Shown here one piece after another: positions 41,796 to 59,184 of a DNA stretch of 64,000 nucleotides (its first letter is position 1; each line of letters starts with the position of its first letter). Made by a program: the position numbers and the translations under genes. This stretch comes from an uncultured Methanobacterium sp. (GTDB lineage: Archaea > Methanobacteriota > Methanobacteria > Methanobacteriales > Methanobacteriaceae): assembly GCF_963665055.1 (NCBI RefSeq), contig NZ_OY762015.1, positions 2,433,501-2,497,500 of the forward strand, read 5' to 3'. Below the pieces are notes generated by a model. It ran no database searches. It was not told where the DNA came from and saw only the letters and a program-made list of their open reading frames with translations.

Positions 41796-42488
41796 TTATA
41801 TTTTAACCATAGCCAGGGCTGCTGCTTTGAATCCTATATAAACTTCTTTTCCAAGTGTTAAGTTTAGCTGTTCCCTGGAGTATTCAGTGACATCCACGAA
41901 AAGGCTGATTTCACCCAGATCTACAGTTAGCCTTACCAGGTGGTCTTTAAGTTTCATGCTGATTATTTTTCCTTTGAAGACATTTCTGACGCTGGATTCT
42001 TGGGGTTTTAACATAACAAAAATATCTTCGGGGCTTATTAAAACCAGAACTTTGTCACCGATATCAAAGTTTCCTCTTAGGGGAAGGATGACTTTATTGC
42101 CATTTAGATAGATGTTTGCAATCTTATTTTCAACATCGATATCCGAAATAGTGCCTTCTATCTCGTTAACATCTGCATGCATTTTTAAAATACTGTTAAC
42201 TTTTCTATATTCCTTTAATATTATTTTTCCCTGTTCAGTTAACTTACTGCCTCCTCCTCCTCCTTTCCCCCCTCTTTTGGTTGAAACAATTGTGTTATTA
42301 ACATCATTTTCCAGATCTTCGATGTATTTCAGGGCACTTCTGTAGGGTATTTTCACCTGCTGGGAAGCTTTGGTTATTGAACCACATTCATCTATGTATT
42401 TTAAAAGCTCAAATTTCCGGTTATTAAGTAATATTATCTTATTGTCTAATTTCAAACGATATTGTGGTCCGTCTCGTGCATTATCCAT
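41796..42488 (-). CDS. modE: ModE-type molybdate/tungstate-responsive regulator
   Basis: A 230-residue DNA-binding regulator. The N-terminal winged helix ([33 protein letters not shown] near residues 28-60) includes a Gly-rich turn ([12 protein letters not shown]), as in ModE. Two C-terminal Mop/TOBE domains follow ([20 protein letters not shown] and [23 protein letters not shown]) and would bind molybdate or tungstate. It lies between mobB and the fwd operon and close to two oxyanion importers. Start ATG with GGGGTATGA. In bacteria, ModE with metal represses molybdate import; here the targets are inferred. Confidence 0.9.
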   Translation of the reverse strand: MDNARDGPQYRLKLDNKIILLNNRKFELLKYIDECGSITKASQQVKIPYRSALKYIEDLENDVNNTIVSTKRGGKGGGGGSKLTEQGKIILKEYRKVNSILKMHADVNEIEGTISDIDVENKIANIYLNGNKVILPLRGNFDIGDKVLVLISPEDIFVMLKPQESSVRNVFKGKIISMKLKDHLVRLTVDLGEISLFVDVTEYSREQLNLTLGKEVYIGFKAAALAMVKI

Positions 42489-43025
42489 TTTTCATACCCC
42501 ATTTAATAGATATTGTAAGTTGTAATTTCAGTGGAGTTTGGGTGATGAATTAATTCACGCACCTATTATTATTTAATTCACTCACAATAATTAAACATCT
42601 TATTATTAAGATTATTTTTAGTTAAGTACACTCATTTAATTTTTGGTTTTCGTTTCATGATTATTAAGAAACTAACCAATCAGGGAAACAACCCATCCCT
42701 AACGTAATTCATTCATTAATCGATTTTTTTCTACTTGCGCTTCCCGGTTGGTATAAAATCCCGGTTGATATAGACATTATATCTAATCTAGGTTAAGCTA
42801 CTTGTTTATTTTATTATTAAATTGTTATTAAAAATAAAATCCAATATCCTTTTAATCCAATATCCTTTTTTCAATAGTATTTTCCCATTTTTTTTATTTT
42901 GTTTGACTAAATGACAATGTGATTCCAGAACTATCTGCCCAATTCAGCTTAAAAAATTAGTGTAGGGTGTTGGGATTTTTTTAGGAGTATTCTTATCTAA
43001 CCAACTCTTTTTACCCAACTCTTGC

Positions 43026-43044
43026 ATGTGTAGTTAATACACTT
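43026..43044. promoter_or_regulatory. Dyad ATGTGT-N7-ACACTT upstream of fwdF
   Basis: ATGTGT (43026-43031), seven bases, then ACACTT (43039-43044), five of six positions symmetric. It lies about 45 bases upstream of the fwdF TATA-like element, and a better copy lies downstream at 43104. Candidate operator for a tungsten- or substrate-responsive regulator. Confidence 0.5.
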
Positions 43045-43078
43045 CAATATATATGAATATCGGCTTGATTGTAGTAGC

Positions 43079-43134
<56 letters not shown>

Positions 43135-43295
43135 ATTTTTAAAAGTAAATTGCAGTGATGCAGTTCAAATTAAAGTAAGAATCACAGTTTAAAGAACCCA
43201 TGGAACAATTAAGAAATCCTATTGGTGCTGAGGGTGTCATATTATGTTTGGATTAGTTCCTGGATTGGAATTAGTTCCCTACCACTCAATAGAAT

Positions 43296-44367
<1,072 letters not shown>

Positions 44368-44384
44368 ATTTTGGGTGATATATT

Positions 44385-44615
44385 ATGGAACTGAAAGTAG
44401 AACAAGATAACTGTCTGGGATGTGGAGTTTGTGTTGTTGCCTGCCCTGTAAACGTATCCATCAGTCCAGAAGTAGCAGGTGGACACGGATCCAAAACAAC
44501 AGAAACAATCATGATGGTTGAAAACGGAGTAATCAAACTCTTCAGCCCAGAAAAATGCACAAAATGTGGGACATGCCAATTATTCTGCCCTACAGATGCT
44601 ATATGGCTGGAATGA
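44385..44615 (+). CDS. fwdG: Formylmethanofuran dehydrogenase ferredoxin subunit G
   Basis: A 76-residue protein with two [4Fe-4S] motifs, CLGCGVCVVACP near residue 10 and CTKCGTCQLFCP near residue 55. It links FwdF clusters to the tungsten subunit FwdB in the Fwd complex. The insert between clusters (NVSISPEVAGGHGSKTTET) is typical of FwdG. It starts 17 bp after fwdF and ends 9 bp before fwdD. Confidence 0.94.
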   Translation: MELKVEQDNCLGCGVCVVACPVNVSISPEVAGGHGSKTTETIMMVENGVIKLFSPEKCTKCGTCQLFCPTDAIWLE

Positions 44616-44624
44616 GGTGTAATA

Positions 44625-48244
<3,620 letters not shown>

Positions 48245-48257
48245 GGGGGTATCAAAA

Positions 48258-49077
<820 letters not shown>

Positions 49078-49198
49078 TTATTTCTTATTTTTTTTCAAAA
49101 ACCATTTTTTTTAAACCCAAAATTTCAGCAAAATTTAAGTAACACTTTATCTACATTTAATTAAAAATTCAAATTATAATCAACTTCACGTGATTTTT

Positions 49199-49492
<294 letters not shown>

Positions 49493-49657
49493 CTACTGCA
49501 CATCATTAAATAAAAATATTGAAATGATTAAAAATATTTGATATGATCATTTTTTGTATGATCATCCTTAAATTAATCAAAATATAAGTATTAAGTACTG
49601 AATTTATTCAAGCAGTGATTTTAGGGCAGTAAAATTTCATACGCAATTTGAGGTGTT

Positions 49658-49969
49658 ATGATGGTTCGTGACCTGAATATGGATTGTGAAGAAGCAATTG
49701 AATACATCAAAAATAACGTAAAGAACTATGATAAGATTGAAATGTCTTATAATCGGGTTTTTACTCCTGGTGAGGTTATAAACATTGAAACCTGTGTACT
49801 CAAAGGTGGACAAAAGAGTTGCACAGTGTTAGTCCATTTAGATGGCGACACTATTCATAATACTGTAAATATTGACCTTGAAAAGATAAAGTACGATTTA
49901 ATTGAGGTTCGGCACTTTCCCCAGGATGGTGAAGAAACATTAATCACCATTGACACCTGTGAAGAATAG
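49658..49969 (+). CDS. Small methanogen protein, DUF2097-like (copy 2)
   Basis: A 103-residue paralogue of the preceding gene, sharing the SYNR-[IV]-[YF]-[AT]-PGEV core and the DLIE-[IV]-RH motif. Unlike copy 1 it has Cys residues (TCVLKGGQKSCTV and a C-terminal DTCEE), perhaps for metal binding. Two adjacent ATG codons start it, with GAGGTG ahead; the second, at 49661, has better spacing. Function unknown. Confidence 0.75.
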   Translation: MMVRDLNMDCEEAIEYIKNNVKNYDKIEMSYNRVFTPGEVINIETCVLKGGQKSCTVLVHLDGDTIHNTVNIDLEKIKYDLIEVRHFPQDGEETLITIDTCEE

Positions 49970-50152
49970 TTGTATTTTCAGGTCCCAATTTGAGGATTAA
50001 AACAAAACCTGAAAAGATTTAATACAGTCTTCACATTCTTTTTTTAAAATTTATACAATTCATTCCATCTTTATTCAATTTATTCCCATTTTATTCAATT
50101 TAACTAGTTTTACCCTTGATTTGTTCGGATGTTAACTTTTGGAAAAATCAAT

Positions 50153-50968
50153 TTATGATAACTGATTTGTAATGTCACTGAGCCCAATTTTCATAAGTAT
50201 CGTCATTGCCTTATTTTTTGTATTGATGGCTGTGAGTGAGTCTGTAGACATGGGGGGCATGTATAATACTTCTTCATCATCTATGGCTAACATTATCATA
50301 TTTCTGTATTCAACCATTAACAAAGCTTCTTTGTATATTTCGAATTGTTTTTGATCTTTGGTTTTAGATGATGCAACGATATTAAGCATATCTTCTTCAT
50401 TTACAACCTGAAAATTGCCTTTTTTGTTTTTAAAGTCTTCTTTTAATCTTTCAAATGAGCTTGTCTCTGAGAATAGGACTATATCCAGTTTTAAATTTGT
50501 ATCTGCATTTTCAAGATATTTAATGTACTTGGGAGATGATATCATGAATATGCTTTCTTTAGCATTTTGGATCATGTCTTTAATTTTATAATTTATGCTT
50601 TCTCCATTGAAAACGTTCCATAATGACTCAGAAGATTTGGGCACGAATTTTTCTTTATCCATAATTGAAAAAATCTTTTTTGCTTTTTCTTTTGCATCAA
50701 TATGTGTTTTTAATAAAACTTCCAGTCCTATTTCTGGAGGTAATGCTTGATAAGCCATGGGTCTGGTATTGATTAAAGACACCAGTCCCTTTTCTTCGAG
50801 AAGACGAAGACTTTCGTATGTATTTGGTTTGGATAGGCCTAAAAATTCTATAAGCGTTTTGACTTCGGAATTATTCATCATTGCGAGGGTTATGTATATC
50901 TTTGCCTCAGATTCAAGAAGTCCGAGGTCCATCAATGATTTAATTAATTCCTGAGGAATTTCATTCAT
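50153..50968 (-). CDS. TrmB-family transcriptional regulator
   Basis: A 271-residue regulator. The N-terminal winged helix ([76 protein letters not shown]) is characteristic of TrmB. The C-terminal effector domain is shorter than in sugar-sensing TrmB proteins, and the ligand is unknown. Start ATG with CGGAGAT ahead. It is divergent from the MFS exporter gene; the shared 437-bp spacer carries several copies of a GTTGTTAGA-type half-site, so this protein probably regulates the exporter and itself. Confidence 0.85.
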   Translation of the reverse strand: MNEIPQELIKSLMDLGLLESEAKIYITLAMMNNSEVKTLIEFLGLSKPNTYESLRLLEEKGLVSLINTRPMAYQALPPEIGLEVLLKTHIDAKEKAKKIFSIMDKEKFVPKSSESLWNVFNGESINYKIKDMIQNAKESIFMISSPKYIKYLENADTNLKLDIVLFSETSSFERLKEDFKNKKGNFQVVNEEDMLNIVASSKTKDQKQFEIYKEALLMVEYRNMIMLAIDDEEVLYMPPMSTDSLTAINTKNKAMTILMKIGLSDITNQLS

Positions 50969-51405
50969 ACAATATCTCCGGTTTTTTGTTGTTAATTAAT
51001 GAGGTTTTTGTTGTTAGATAATGAATTACTGTATAAAATTTTGTATATGCTGTAATATTTAAAGTTATTAGTTGTTGTATGTCTAACAACTGTTTCCAAA
51101 AAATATAAATACCAAAAGATATTATTTTTGTTGTAATGTATCTAACAACTAATATGTAATGTATTTAACAAATATGAAATTATATTTTAGAAGATTAAAG
51201 TGCATTCAAATTTCAAAATTAAGTTAGTCGGAGAATTAAAAAAAGCATTCAATGCTTTTAGTTGATTTATTTTTACAATTCATACTATAATGGTGGTTAA
51301 ATTGGAAATAAATCAATATACAAAAATTATTGGGCTTTAATTTTCTTATAATGGCTGAATTTTGTCATAATGCCTTTAATTTTGTCATAAAAAGATGGAG
51401 ATAAA
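50969..51405. promoter_or_regulatory. Regulatory spacer with repeated GTTGTTAGA half-sites
   Basis: An imperfect 22-bp tandem repeat (50981-51002 and 51003-51024) contains TTTTGTTGTTA-AATGA-like units. The dyad AGTTGTT (51070-51076), eight bases, AACAACT (51085-51091) is followed by TTGTTGTAATGTATCTAACAA near 51129-51149. GTCTAACAAC and ATCTAACAAC are the repeated half-sites. No gene is seen. TATA-like AAAATATAAATACC near 51099 could serve the rightward gene. Confidence 0.6.
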
Positions 51406-52839
51406 ATGATTGAAAATACTACCAAAATAATTGAAAATAAAAAGGGTTTAGGATCCTCCCCAATTTTTGTGATGATAGTCCTTGCTTTGGGTGTGTTCAT
51501 GACAGCAATGGATGCCTATATATTCGTGCCGGCACTACCAACCATAATTGGAGACCTGCACACTTCCTTTAATTGGGCAACATGGACTTTAACAACTTAC
51601 ATGTTGTTTATGACCGCAATTATGGCACTTGCAGGGAAATTATCTGATGTATTCGGCCGGAAAAAATTATATATCACTGGTGTGGCCACCTTCGTCATAG
51701 GATCAGTTACAGCCAGCTTATCCTGGGATATATATTCATTAATAGCTTCAATGGGTTTACAGGGTATTGGTGCGGGTATTGTTCTGCCTGCGGCCTTATC
51801 CAGTATGAATGATTCTGCTCCTGAAAATCAAAGAGGAAAAACAATGGGTGTGCTCATGGCAATGTCATCCATTGCCACCATAGTAGGACCAAACATAGGT
51901 GGTTTCCTGATCCAAAATTTTGGTTGGAGAACTGTATTCTACATCAACATTCCCCTGGGGATCGTGGCAATTATCCTCGCTTTCAGGTTCAAAGAAACAT
52001 ATGGAGATCAAAATCAGCATATTGACTACATTGGATCAGCATTACTTGTAGGAGCAATAGCCTCTATGTTATTGGGCATTATAGGGCTGGAAAGCGCACC
52101 ATTTACTGATGTAACTGTGTTCCCACTACTCATAGCTGCTGCGATCCTATTCATTGCACTGATTACATACGAAAAACGAGTATCAGAACCAATATTAGAT
52201 ATAGACATGCTAAAAAAGCCTAAAATCCTATCACTTAACTTTGCAATTCTTTTATCAGGGATTGGTACATTTATGGCATTTACATATGTACCAACCTTTG
52301 CCCAGACAGTATTACATTTGAATGTGCAGGACAGTGGTACGGTGTTGACTCCCCTTTCTGTAGCAGTGTGTATAACTGCCATATTGGGTGGATTTCTTTT
52401 AGATAAATTCGGATCTAAACGTATGCTCCTGTTAGGATCACCTCTCCTAATCGCAGGACTCTTCGGATTGTCATACTATGTCACAGATTCAACAGGTCTG
52501 GCAATTTGCTTAGCAATAATTGGAGTGGGTGTAGGGTTCACTTGGAGCGCATTCCAGCTTCTTATGATGTCATTCATGCCAAAAGAAGAAGAAGCAACAG
52601 GTGTTGGAATACTAAATACTTTTAAAGGTGTTGGTTCTACTGTTGCACCGGTGATTGGCGCCTGTTTTTTAGTGGGTGCCACCAGCAGAATGGGTAACTT
52701 AAGTCAATCCTTTTCTAATTTGTTCTTATTCGGAGCAGTAACCTCAATAATTGCTTTAGTCTTGGTGGTTATTGTGATAATAAATGATAAGGTAGACTCA
52801 ACCAACTTAGGTGAATCTGAAGTGGTAACTGGGAAATAA
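51406..52839 (+). CDS. MFS multidrug exporter, 14-TM DHA2 type
   Basis: A 477-residue membrane exporter of the EmrB/QacA group, which expels drugs or other toxic compounds by proton exchange. The conserved motif A is [13 protein letters not shown] near residue 80. Motif C-like [44 protein letters not shown] is near residues 130-170. About 14 hydrophobic segments are visible. Start ATG with TGGAGAT ahead. It is controlled, by inference, by the divergent TrmB-type regulator. Its substrate is unknown. It does not obviously belong to the surrounding metal-pterin theme and could be an insertion into that block. Confidence 0.9.
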   Translation: MIENTTKIIENKKGLGSSPIFVMIVLALGVFMTAMDAYIFVPALPTIIGDLHTSFNWATWTLTTYMLFMTAIMALAGKLSDVFGRKKLYITGVATFVIGSVTASLSWDIYSLIASMGLQGIGAGIVLPAALSSMNDSAPENQRGKTMGVLMAMSSIATIVGPNIGGFLIQNFGWRTVFYINIPLGIVAIILAFRFKETYGDQNQHIDYIGSALLVGAIASMLLGIIGLESAPFTDVTVFPLLIAAAILFIALITYEKRVSEPILDIDMLKKPKILSLNFAILLSGIGTFMAFTYVPTFAQTVLHLNVQDSGTVLTPLSVAVCITAILGGFLLDKFGSKRMLLLGSPLLIAGLFGLSYYVTDSTGLAICLAIIGVGVGFTWSAFQLLMMSFMPKEEEATGVGILNTFKGVGSTVAPVIGACFLVGATSRMGNLSQSFSNLFLFGAVTSIIALVLVVIVIINDKVDSTNLGESEVVTGK

Positions 52840-52852
52840 AGTTCAAATTAGC

Positions 52853-52878
52853 GCTCTGTAGAACTTATTCTACAGAGC
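52853..52878 (+). terminator. Strong hairpin terminator after the MFS exporter
   Basis: Perfect 11-bp stem GCTCTGTAGAA (52853-52863) and TTCTACAGAGC (52868-52878) with a 4-base loop, 13 bases after the stop codon and followed within five bases by a T-rich run (GATTTTTATT). The clearest intrinsic terminator in the window. Confidence 0.8.
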
Positions 52879-52998
52879 CGGATTTTTATTACCGCTATTT
52901 GGAGCTATTAATCATTATTCTGACTATTAATCACTATTTTGATTTATTAACCATCTTTTGAGGAGCTTATAACTCAAAATCCCCAATTAATTCCTGGT

Positions 52999-54042
52999 TT
53001 AAAATACGTGCACTGCGGTGGCTTTGAAATAGGTCCAGACTGACTTTCCAATATTAATTTCCAGATCCAAAAATGATTGTCTGGTTAGAAAAACAATCAG
53101 AGGATCTCCCACATCAATGGTTAACCGGATCAGGGTGCCCAGATCTGCAATTTCTTTCACACGGCCTTCAAAAACATTCCTGGCACTGGTGGTCACTTTT
53201 TGGGAGGAGAGGGTAATGTCTTCCGGCCGCACTGTAATATGAACTGGTCCGGTCTTCTGTTCTGTGCTGACTATGACTGTATTTCCAGTATTGATTTGGG
53301 TCACATCACCATCCATGGTGGCTGTGCCCTTGAGTATGTTTTCAACACCCACAAAACTGGCAACAAATCCATTGGCAGGGCGTCTGAATACTTCCTCCAC
53401 ATTTCCCACCTGGGAGATGGTGCCTTGTTTCATAATAGCCACCCGATCCGCCAGTTGCAGGGCTTCGTCGAAGTTGTGAGTAACATGAATGATGGTTATA
53501 TCAAACTTCTGATGAATCTCCTTCAAGAGTAACATTAATTCATCCCTGGTTTTCCTATCCAATGCACTCAATGGCTCATCCATAAGTAAAACCTTAGGAT
53601 AAACAATTAGGGCACGGGCTAAAGCAGTGCGCTGCTGTTCTCCTCCACTTAAAGTTCGGGGTAGGCGGTCTTTAAGATGGGAAATGTTTAGAAGTTCCAT
53701 CATCTCCTGGACCTTAATTTTGATCTCCTTCTTGGGAATTTTCCTCAAATTCAATCCAAAGGCAATGTTTTCAAACACGGTTTTATGGGGAAAGAGCATG
53801 TAATTTTGATAAACAAATCCCACCCCTCTTTTTTCAAGGGATGCATCAGTTATATCCTTATTATCCAAGTATATTTTACCTGAATCTGGGTACCATATTC
53901 CAGCAATCAGTTCCAGGAGCATGGTCTTACCCGATCCACTGGGACCTAAAATAACGAAGTATTCATTGGGTTTAACCTCTAAATTAACCTGATCTATCTT
54001 AAATTCTTTCCAATCCTTGCTCAGGTTTTCAATTTTTATCAT
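52999..54042 (-). CDS. wtpC: Tungstate/molybdate ABC transporter ATPase
   Basis: A 347-residue ATPase that powers oxyanion import. Walker A is [12 protein letters not shown] near residue 35. The signature is [15 protein letters not shown], and Walker B is [12 protein letters not shown]. The C-terminal about 110 residues form a Mop/TOBE-like domain ([23 protein letters not shown]) as in ModC. Its start overlaps the end of the permease gene by 14 bases, indicating coupling. Start ATG lies in the permease reading region, and no strong ribosome binding site is seen. Confidence 0.9.
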   Translation of the reverse strand: MIKIENLSKDWKEFKIDQVNLEVKPNEYFVILGPSGSGKTMLLELIAGIWYPDSGKIYLDNKDITDASLEKRGVGFVYQNYMLFPHKTVFENIAFGLNLRKIPKKEIKIKVQEMMELLNISHLKDRLPRTLSGGEQQRTALARALIVYPKVLLMDEPLSALDRKTRDELMLLLKEIHQKFDITIIHVTHNFDEALQLADRVAIMKQGTISQVGNVEEVFRRPANGFVASFVGVENILKGTATMDGDVTQINTGNTVIVSTEQKTGPVHITVRPEDITLSSQKVTTSARNVFEGRVKEIADLGTLIRLTIDVGDPLIVFLTRQSFLDLEINIGKSVWTYFKATAVHVF

Positions 54043-54820
54043 AGGTTTTCCATCCTCTCATAAGCAATCTAACCACTAAGAAAAGCAGTAGGCATAAAGA
54101 TATTAAAATAACGGCAACTGGGGTGGCTTCTGACAGGCCAAAGTCCACGAATCTCCTGTAAATAAGAACAGGGGCGGTTATTGGGAAGTAGGCGATAATA
54201 ATAATGGCTCCAAATTCACTTATAGCCCGGGCCCAGCACATTATTGACCCAACCACTATGCTTCGCAGTGCCAATGGTAAGGTTATTACTCCAAATGTCC
54301 TTAAACTACCAGAACCCAGTGTCCGGGCCACTTTTTCCATTCGGGGGTCAACACTTTCAAATCCTTCCCTGGCCGAGTTAACCACAAAGGATCCACTGGC
54401 AAAAAGCATGGCAATGATGATTCCGGGGATTGCATCGGTGAAAACAAGTCCTAACTTTCCTAATGGTGCACCAATTACTCCTGTGGAAGTGAAAACCAGT
54501 AAAAGGGCAATACCACTGACTGTATGTGGAATTACAATTGGCACATCGATCACTGCTTCTACAAATCCCTTTCCATGGAAGTTGTGCCTGGCCAGGATGT
54601 AAGCCAGTGGCACCCCAAATAAAAGTGCCAGAATTGTTGCGGCCAGTGCAGAGTAGGCGCTGATGAATATAGCACTCATTACTTCCCTGTTCTGGAGGTT
54701 AGTTAATATGGAGCCAGGATCGGCAGATATCATCAGATTAAGTATAGGGATTAAAATAAACAGGAACAAGAACGATCCCATAACAGCGAAGAAAATGGTG
54801 GTATAATCTAGTCTTTTCAT
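54029..54820 (-). CDS. wtpB: Tungstate/molybdate ABC transporter permease
   Basis: A 263-residue membrane permease with about six spans. The ATPase-contact loop is [38 protein letters not shown], containing the EAA-type motif. [18 protein letters not shown] near residue 90 is typical of ModB/WtpB. It lies 207 bp downstream of the binding-protein gene and overlaps the ATPase gene. Start ATG without a clear ribosome binding site. Confidence 0.9.
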   Translation of the reverse strand: MKRLDYTTIFFAVMGSFLFLFILIPILNLMISADPGSILTNLQNREVMSAIFISAYSALAATILALLFGVPLAYILARHNFHGKGFVEAVIDVPIVIPHTVSGIALLLVFTSTGVIGAPLGKLGLVFTDAIPGIIIAMLFASGSFVVNSAREGFESVDPRMEKVARTLGSGSLRTFGVITLPLALRSIVVGSIMCWARAISEFGAIIIIAYFPITAPVLIYRRFVDFGLSEATPVAVILISLCLLLFLVVRLLMRGWKTYDKN

Positions 54821-55027
54821 GGTATCGACTTGTAAAATTAGTATTGTTGATTTTGATTTATCTAATATTGTGCTGATCTACTATTTAAAATTAATAAAAA
54901 TATACTAATTAAAAAGAATGCAATGACTTCTGATTTAAATAAAAAAGCTTTAAAATTAAAAAATTTAAAATAAAAAAAATTCGGAGAAATTATTTTCTCC
55001 AATTTATCCGTCTACTATTTCACCCAT

Positions 55028-56080
<1,053 letters not shown>

Positions 56081-56428
56081 TTTTTTTATCCTCCATGAAA
56101 AATTATTATAATTAATATTTAGTGAGGTGATAATATATACATTTTGATAATAATGGATAGTAACCTATAACAAAGAAAAAAACATGCTTATAGTGGCTTA
56201 AATTTAATATTTAGGTTTTAAACTTTTTTTAATGTATAAAACTATTTTTACAGTTGAATAAGCTGATGTGGGGACTAATATAATTTAATATGATACTAAA
56301 AAGTTATATATTACATCATTTCGATAGTTTTACTCTGCAATCGTTTATACCACTATCGTGATAATATTAAATAATTCAATAATTAGTCTATATTGAGATT
56401 ATTCTATTATTGAATTTATTATTCAAAG
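56081..56428. promoter_or_regulatory. wtpA promoter region
   Basis: A 348-bp spacer between the modC gene and wtpA, both minus strand. On the minus strand a TATA-like GTATATATTATC lies near 56128-56139, close to the wtpA ribosome binding site. Inverted half-sites CGATAG (56322-56327) and CTATCG (56353-56358) are further upstream. No gene is seen. ModE control is inferred from context only. Confidence 0.45.
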
Positions 56429-57505
56429 TTAATCATAATTTTCCATTAAATTAACATTTAAAGACTTAAAACTCAGATAAATTTCTCTACCTTTTTTTAT
56501 TCCCAGTGCTTCACATGAATTCGGGGTTAAAACACCTATAAATGATAAATCTTCCACCTGGACACCGATCCAGATGTTATGTCCCACTTCAAAGATGGTC
56601 TCAACCACACCTTTGACCTGATTTCGCACTGATGATACGAATGGTTCATTGGAAAAGATGATACTTTCTGGTCGTATTGCCACTGTAACTTCCTTTGAAT
56701 GGGAAGATAAATCACTGGAACTGGATAGTATAACTTTGGGGTTGATCTCTACCTGAACGAGTGATTGGTCATGGCCAACGATCTTTCCCTGGAAAACATT
56801 GTGCACTCCCACAAAATCAGCCACAAAGTTATGTGTGGGTCTGGAAAATACATCGTTCACTGTGCCCTGCTGAAGAATTTTACCATCCTTCATCACTGCC
56901 ACGTGTTCTGCTAAATTGTAGACATCATTAAAATTATGGGAAACATGGATGCAAGTGGTTTGGTGTTGCATGATAACCTTTTTAATAAGTGAAGTGAGGT
57001 AACTGTGGGTGTTAACATCTAAAGCAGCAAAAGGTTCATCCATCAGTAATATATTGGGCTTCACCACCAGGGAACGGGCAATAGCTACCCTTTGCTTTTC
57101 ACCACCACTAAGAGTTTCCGGATTCCTACCTAAAAGATGGTCTATTTTTAGCAACTGGGCCATATTGTTAACTTTAGTCTCTATACTATCTTTATCCTTG
57201 ATTTTTTTCTTTAATCCATAGGCAATATTTTCAAAAACATTCATATGGGGAAAAAGAATGTAATCCTGATAAACTATGCTAATCCCTCTTTCTTCCGGAG
57301 TCAAATCAGTTATTTCTTTTCCTTCAAGGAAGACCTGACCCTTATCTGGTGAGAAAAAACCAGCAATGGTTTCCAGAAGGACGGATTTACCCGAACCTGT
57401 GGGTCCTATAATTACCAGATAATCTTTTTTCTCCAGTTTAAGGTTCACATTATTCAATTGGAATTGACCCAATTCAACGCTTAAATTTTTAACTTCCAGG
57501 AACAT
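56429..57505 (-). CDS. modC: Molybdate-type ABC transporter ATPase
   Basis: A 358-residue ATPase partner of the second oxyanion importer. Walker A is GPTGSGKSVLLE. The signature is LSGGEKQRVAIARSL, and Walker B is ILLMDEPFAALD. The C-terminal Mop/TOBE-like region includes VKGVVETIFEVGHNIWIGVQVE. It is a clear paralogue of the ATPase at 53-54 kb. Start ATG at 57503-57505 follows the permease stop by one base, with GGGGGTGTGA as ribosome binding site. Metal preference between molybdate and tungstate cannot be decided from sequence. Confidence 0.88.
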   Translation of the reverse strand: MFLEVKNLSVELGQFQLNNVNLKLEKKDYLVIIGPTGSGKSVLLETIAGFFSPDKGQVFLEGKEITDLTPEERGISIVYQDYILFPHMNVFENIAYGLKKKIKDKDSIETKVNNMAQLLKIDHLLGRNPETLSGGEKQRVAIARSLVVKPNILLMDEPFAALDVNTHSYLTSLIKKVIMQHQTTCIHVSHNFNDVYNLAEHVAVMKDGKILQQGTVNDVFSRPTHNFVADFVGVHNVFQGKIVGHDQSLVQVEINPKVILSSSSDLSSHSKEVTVAIRPESIIFSNEPFVSSVRNQVKGVVETIFEVGHNIWIGVQVEDLSFIGVLTPNSCEALGIKKGREIYLSFKSLNVNLMENYD

Positions 57506-57506
57506 C

Positions 57507-58304
57507 CTATTTCACACCCCCACCTTCTATATTTTCAGGGGCGTATCTTTCTAACACGAATATGGCTACAAATGATATTAAAACAAGAATTATGCCTGCA
57601 GTTATAGCACTGTCTATGTTTCCCAGAGATAAATTGTAATAAATGGCAATGGACAGAGTTTCAGTTTTCATATAGGTTCCCCCACCAACCAGAAGCACAG
57701 CGGCAAAGGTTCCTATACAGCGAGCCAGTGTAACTACTGTAGATGCAAATATTCCTCCTTTGGCCAATGGAAGTGTAATATTTCTAAAGGTTTCAAACTC
57801 CCCATATCCTAAACTTCTGGAAACAAATTCGTATCGGGGGTTGACGTAGTTGAATGTGGAATAAAGAATTCTAACTGCATAAGGAAAGGCTACGAAAAAC
57901 TGGGCTATGATTATACCAGTTGTGGTAAAAGCGATGTCAATGCCTAAACGATCCATTGGAATTCCCAGGAATCGATTTCCAAAAATCATCAACAGTGCAA
58001 TACCCAGAACTATTTCTGGAAAAGCCATGGGTAGATCCAGAATGCTCTTAACTAAACTTTTAAGAGGAAACTCGTATCTGGCCAGGGAGTAAGCAGTGGG
58101 AATTGCAACCAGCATCACAAATGTTGCAGCTAATATTGATGTAGATAGAGTTAATTTCAGGGCTGCCATCATTTCGTTGGAGAAAAAGGCTTCTATAAAT
58201 CCTTCAGGAGACGGTATTATGAATAGGGTACCGATAATTATGAATAAAAATGCGGTAAAAATAAAAGATATTGATATGAAGATGATCTCTAGCTTGCTTC
58301 TCAT
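57507..58304 (-). CDS. modB: Molybdate-type ABC transporter permease
   Basis: A 265-residue inner-membrane permease with about six spans. ILDLPMAFPEIVLGIALLMIFG resembles the ModB/WtpB core helix. The coupling loop is STFNYVNPRYEFVSRSLGYGEFETFRNITLPLAKGG. It resembles the permease at 54-54.8 kb, so two complete importers lie in tandem. Start ATG with CAGGTTCGATAA. It lies between modA (70 bp upstream) and modC (one base downstream). Confidence 0.88.
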   Translation of the reverse strand: MRSKLEIIFISISFIFTAFLFIIIGTLFIIPSPEGFIEAFFSNEMMAALKLTLSTSILAATFVMLVAIPTAYSLARYEFPLKSLVKSILDLPMAFPEIVLGIALLMIFGNRFLGIPMDRLGIDIAFTTTGIIIAQFFVAFPYAVRILYSTFNYVNPRYEFVSRSLGYGEFETFRNITLPLAKGGIFASTVVTLARCIGTFAAVLLVGGGTYMKTETLSIAIYYNLSLGNIDSAITAGIILVLISFVAIFVLERYAPENIEGGGVK

Positions 58305-58374
58305 TTTATCGAACCTGTCTTTTATTATATGTTCCTTAATGAGTTAAAGCTAATTATCTTCATATCTTAATGGT

Positions 58375-59184
58375 TTAACTGGTTTGATTTACTGCTTTAA
58401 ATCCATGATTTTCCCAGATGGTCAGGCCTTGGGATGATGTGATGTAATTTTCGAATTTAGTGGCCAGAGGCTTGTTCTGGGTGAAAGTAGTCATACCAAC
58501 TGCTATAGTGGCTATTGCATTTTGATCTTTAGGGATTGTGATTACATCGATTTTTCCCTGTGCTGCAGTGGTGTTTGCCATGTCTTCGGTAATTATAGCT
58601 GCATCAACCTGTCCTGAAGTTAAGTAGGTTAAAAGCTGGTTAACGGTTGGGGCGTAAACTACCACGTTCTTTTTGACCGCAGCTAGATTTCCTGATTTAT
58701 TAAGCAATGTAATACTTTCTTTACCGACTGCAGTACCATTGGTGTCACCTAAACCTACTTTAAGTCCTTCCATTGATAAATTCTGAACAGAGGTTATGTT
58801 TTTAGGGTTTCCTTTTTGCACAGCAATAATCGGGATGTGGTAAACGATGGGTTTGATGGTATCGTTTAACATGTACCCTTGACTTTTTGCCTTGTCCATG
58901 AATGTGATGTCACCAGGGACCACTAGGTCTGCACTTTTTTGGGTATTTAAGCTAGAGAAAAGTTCTGCACTATTACCATATTGTATGTTTATGGTAGTTC
59001 CAGGATTTTCTTTCTCGAAATTAGCTTTCAAATCATTCATGGCTGCCATTGTTCCAGCACCTGCCAGAACTGTAATATTTCCTTTAACATTATTTCCGCC
59101 GGTAAAAATTCCACTGACATACAACCCGGCAATAATAATTATAACTACAACAATTCCAATAATTGCCATTTGTTTTGAATTCAT
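58375..59184 (-). CDS. modA: Molybdate-type ABC transporter binding protein
   Basis: A 269-residue exported binding protein. The hydrophobic N-terminus (residues 5-25) is a signal or anchor. Mature segments are GNITVLAGAGTMAAMNDLKANFEKENPG, QYGNSAELFSSLNTQKSADLVVPGD and GLGDTNGTAVGKESI, typical of ModA. It is about 80 residues shorter than the neighbouring WtpA-type protein and differs at the ligand loop (GTAVGKE instead of SAPAGYRG), so the two importers may differ in substrate. Start ATG with ATGGAGGAATAA. TATA-like sequences lie just upstream. Confidence 0.86.
   Translation of the reverse strand: MNSKQMAIIGIVVVIIIIAGLYVSGIFTGGNNVKGNITVLAGAGTMAAMNDLKANFEKENPGTTINIQYGNSAELFSSLNTQKSADLVVPGDITFMDKAKSQGYMLNDTIKPIVYHIPIIAVQKGNPKNITSVQNLSMEGLKVGLGDTNGTAVGKESITLLNKSGNLAAVKKNVVVYAPTVNQLLTYLTSGQVDAAIITEDMANTTAAQGKIDVITIPKDQNAIATIAVGMTTFTQNKPLATKFENYITSSQGLTIWENHGFKAVNQTS

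Noticed and set aside
51406..52839. Exporter as part of a mobile element
   Set aside because: No flanking repeats, integrase, tRNA or transposase can be seen.
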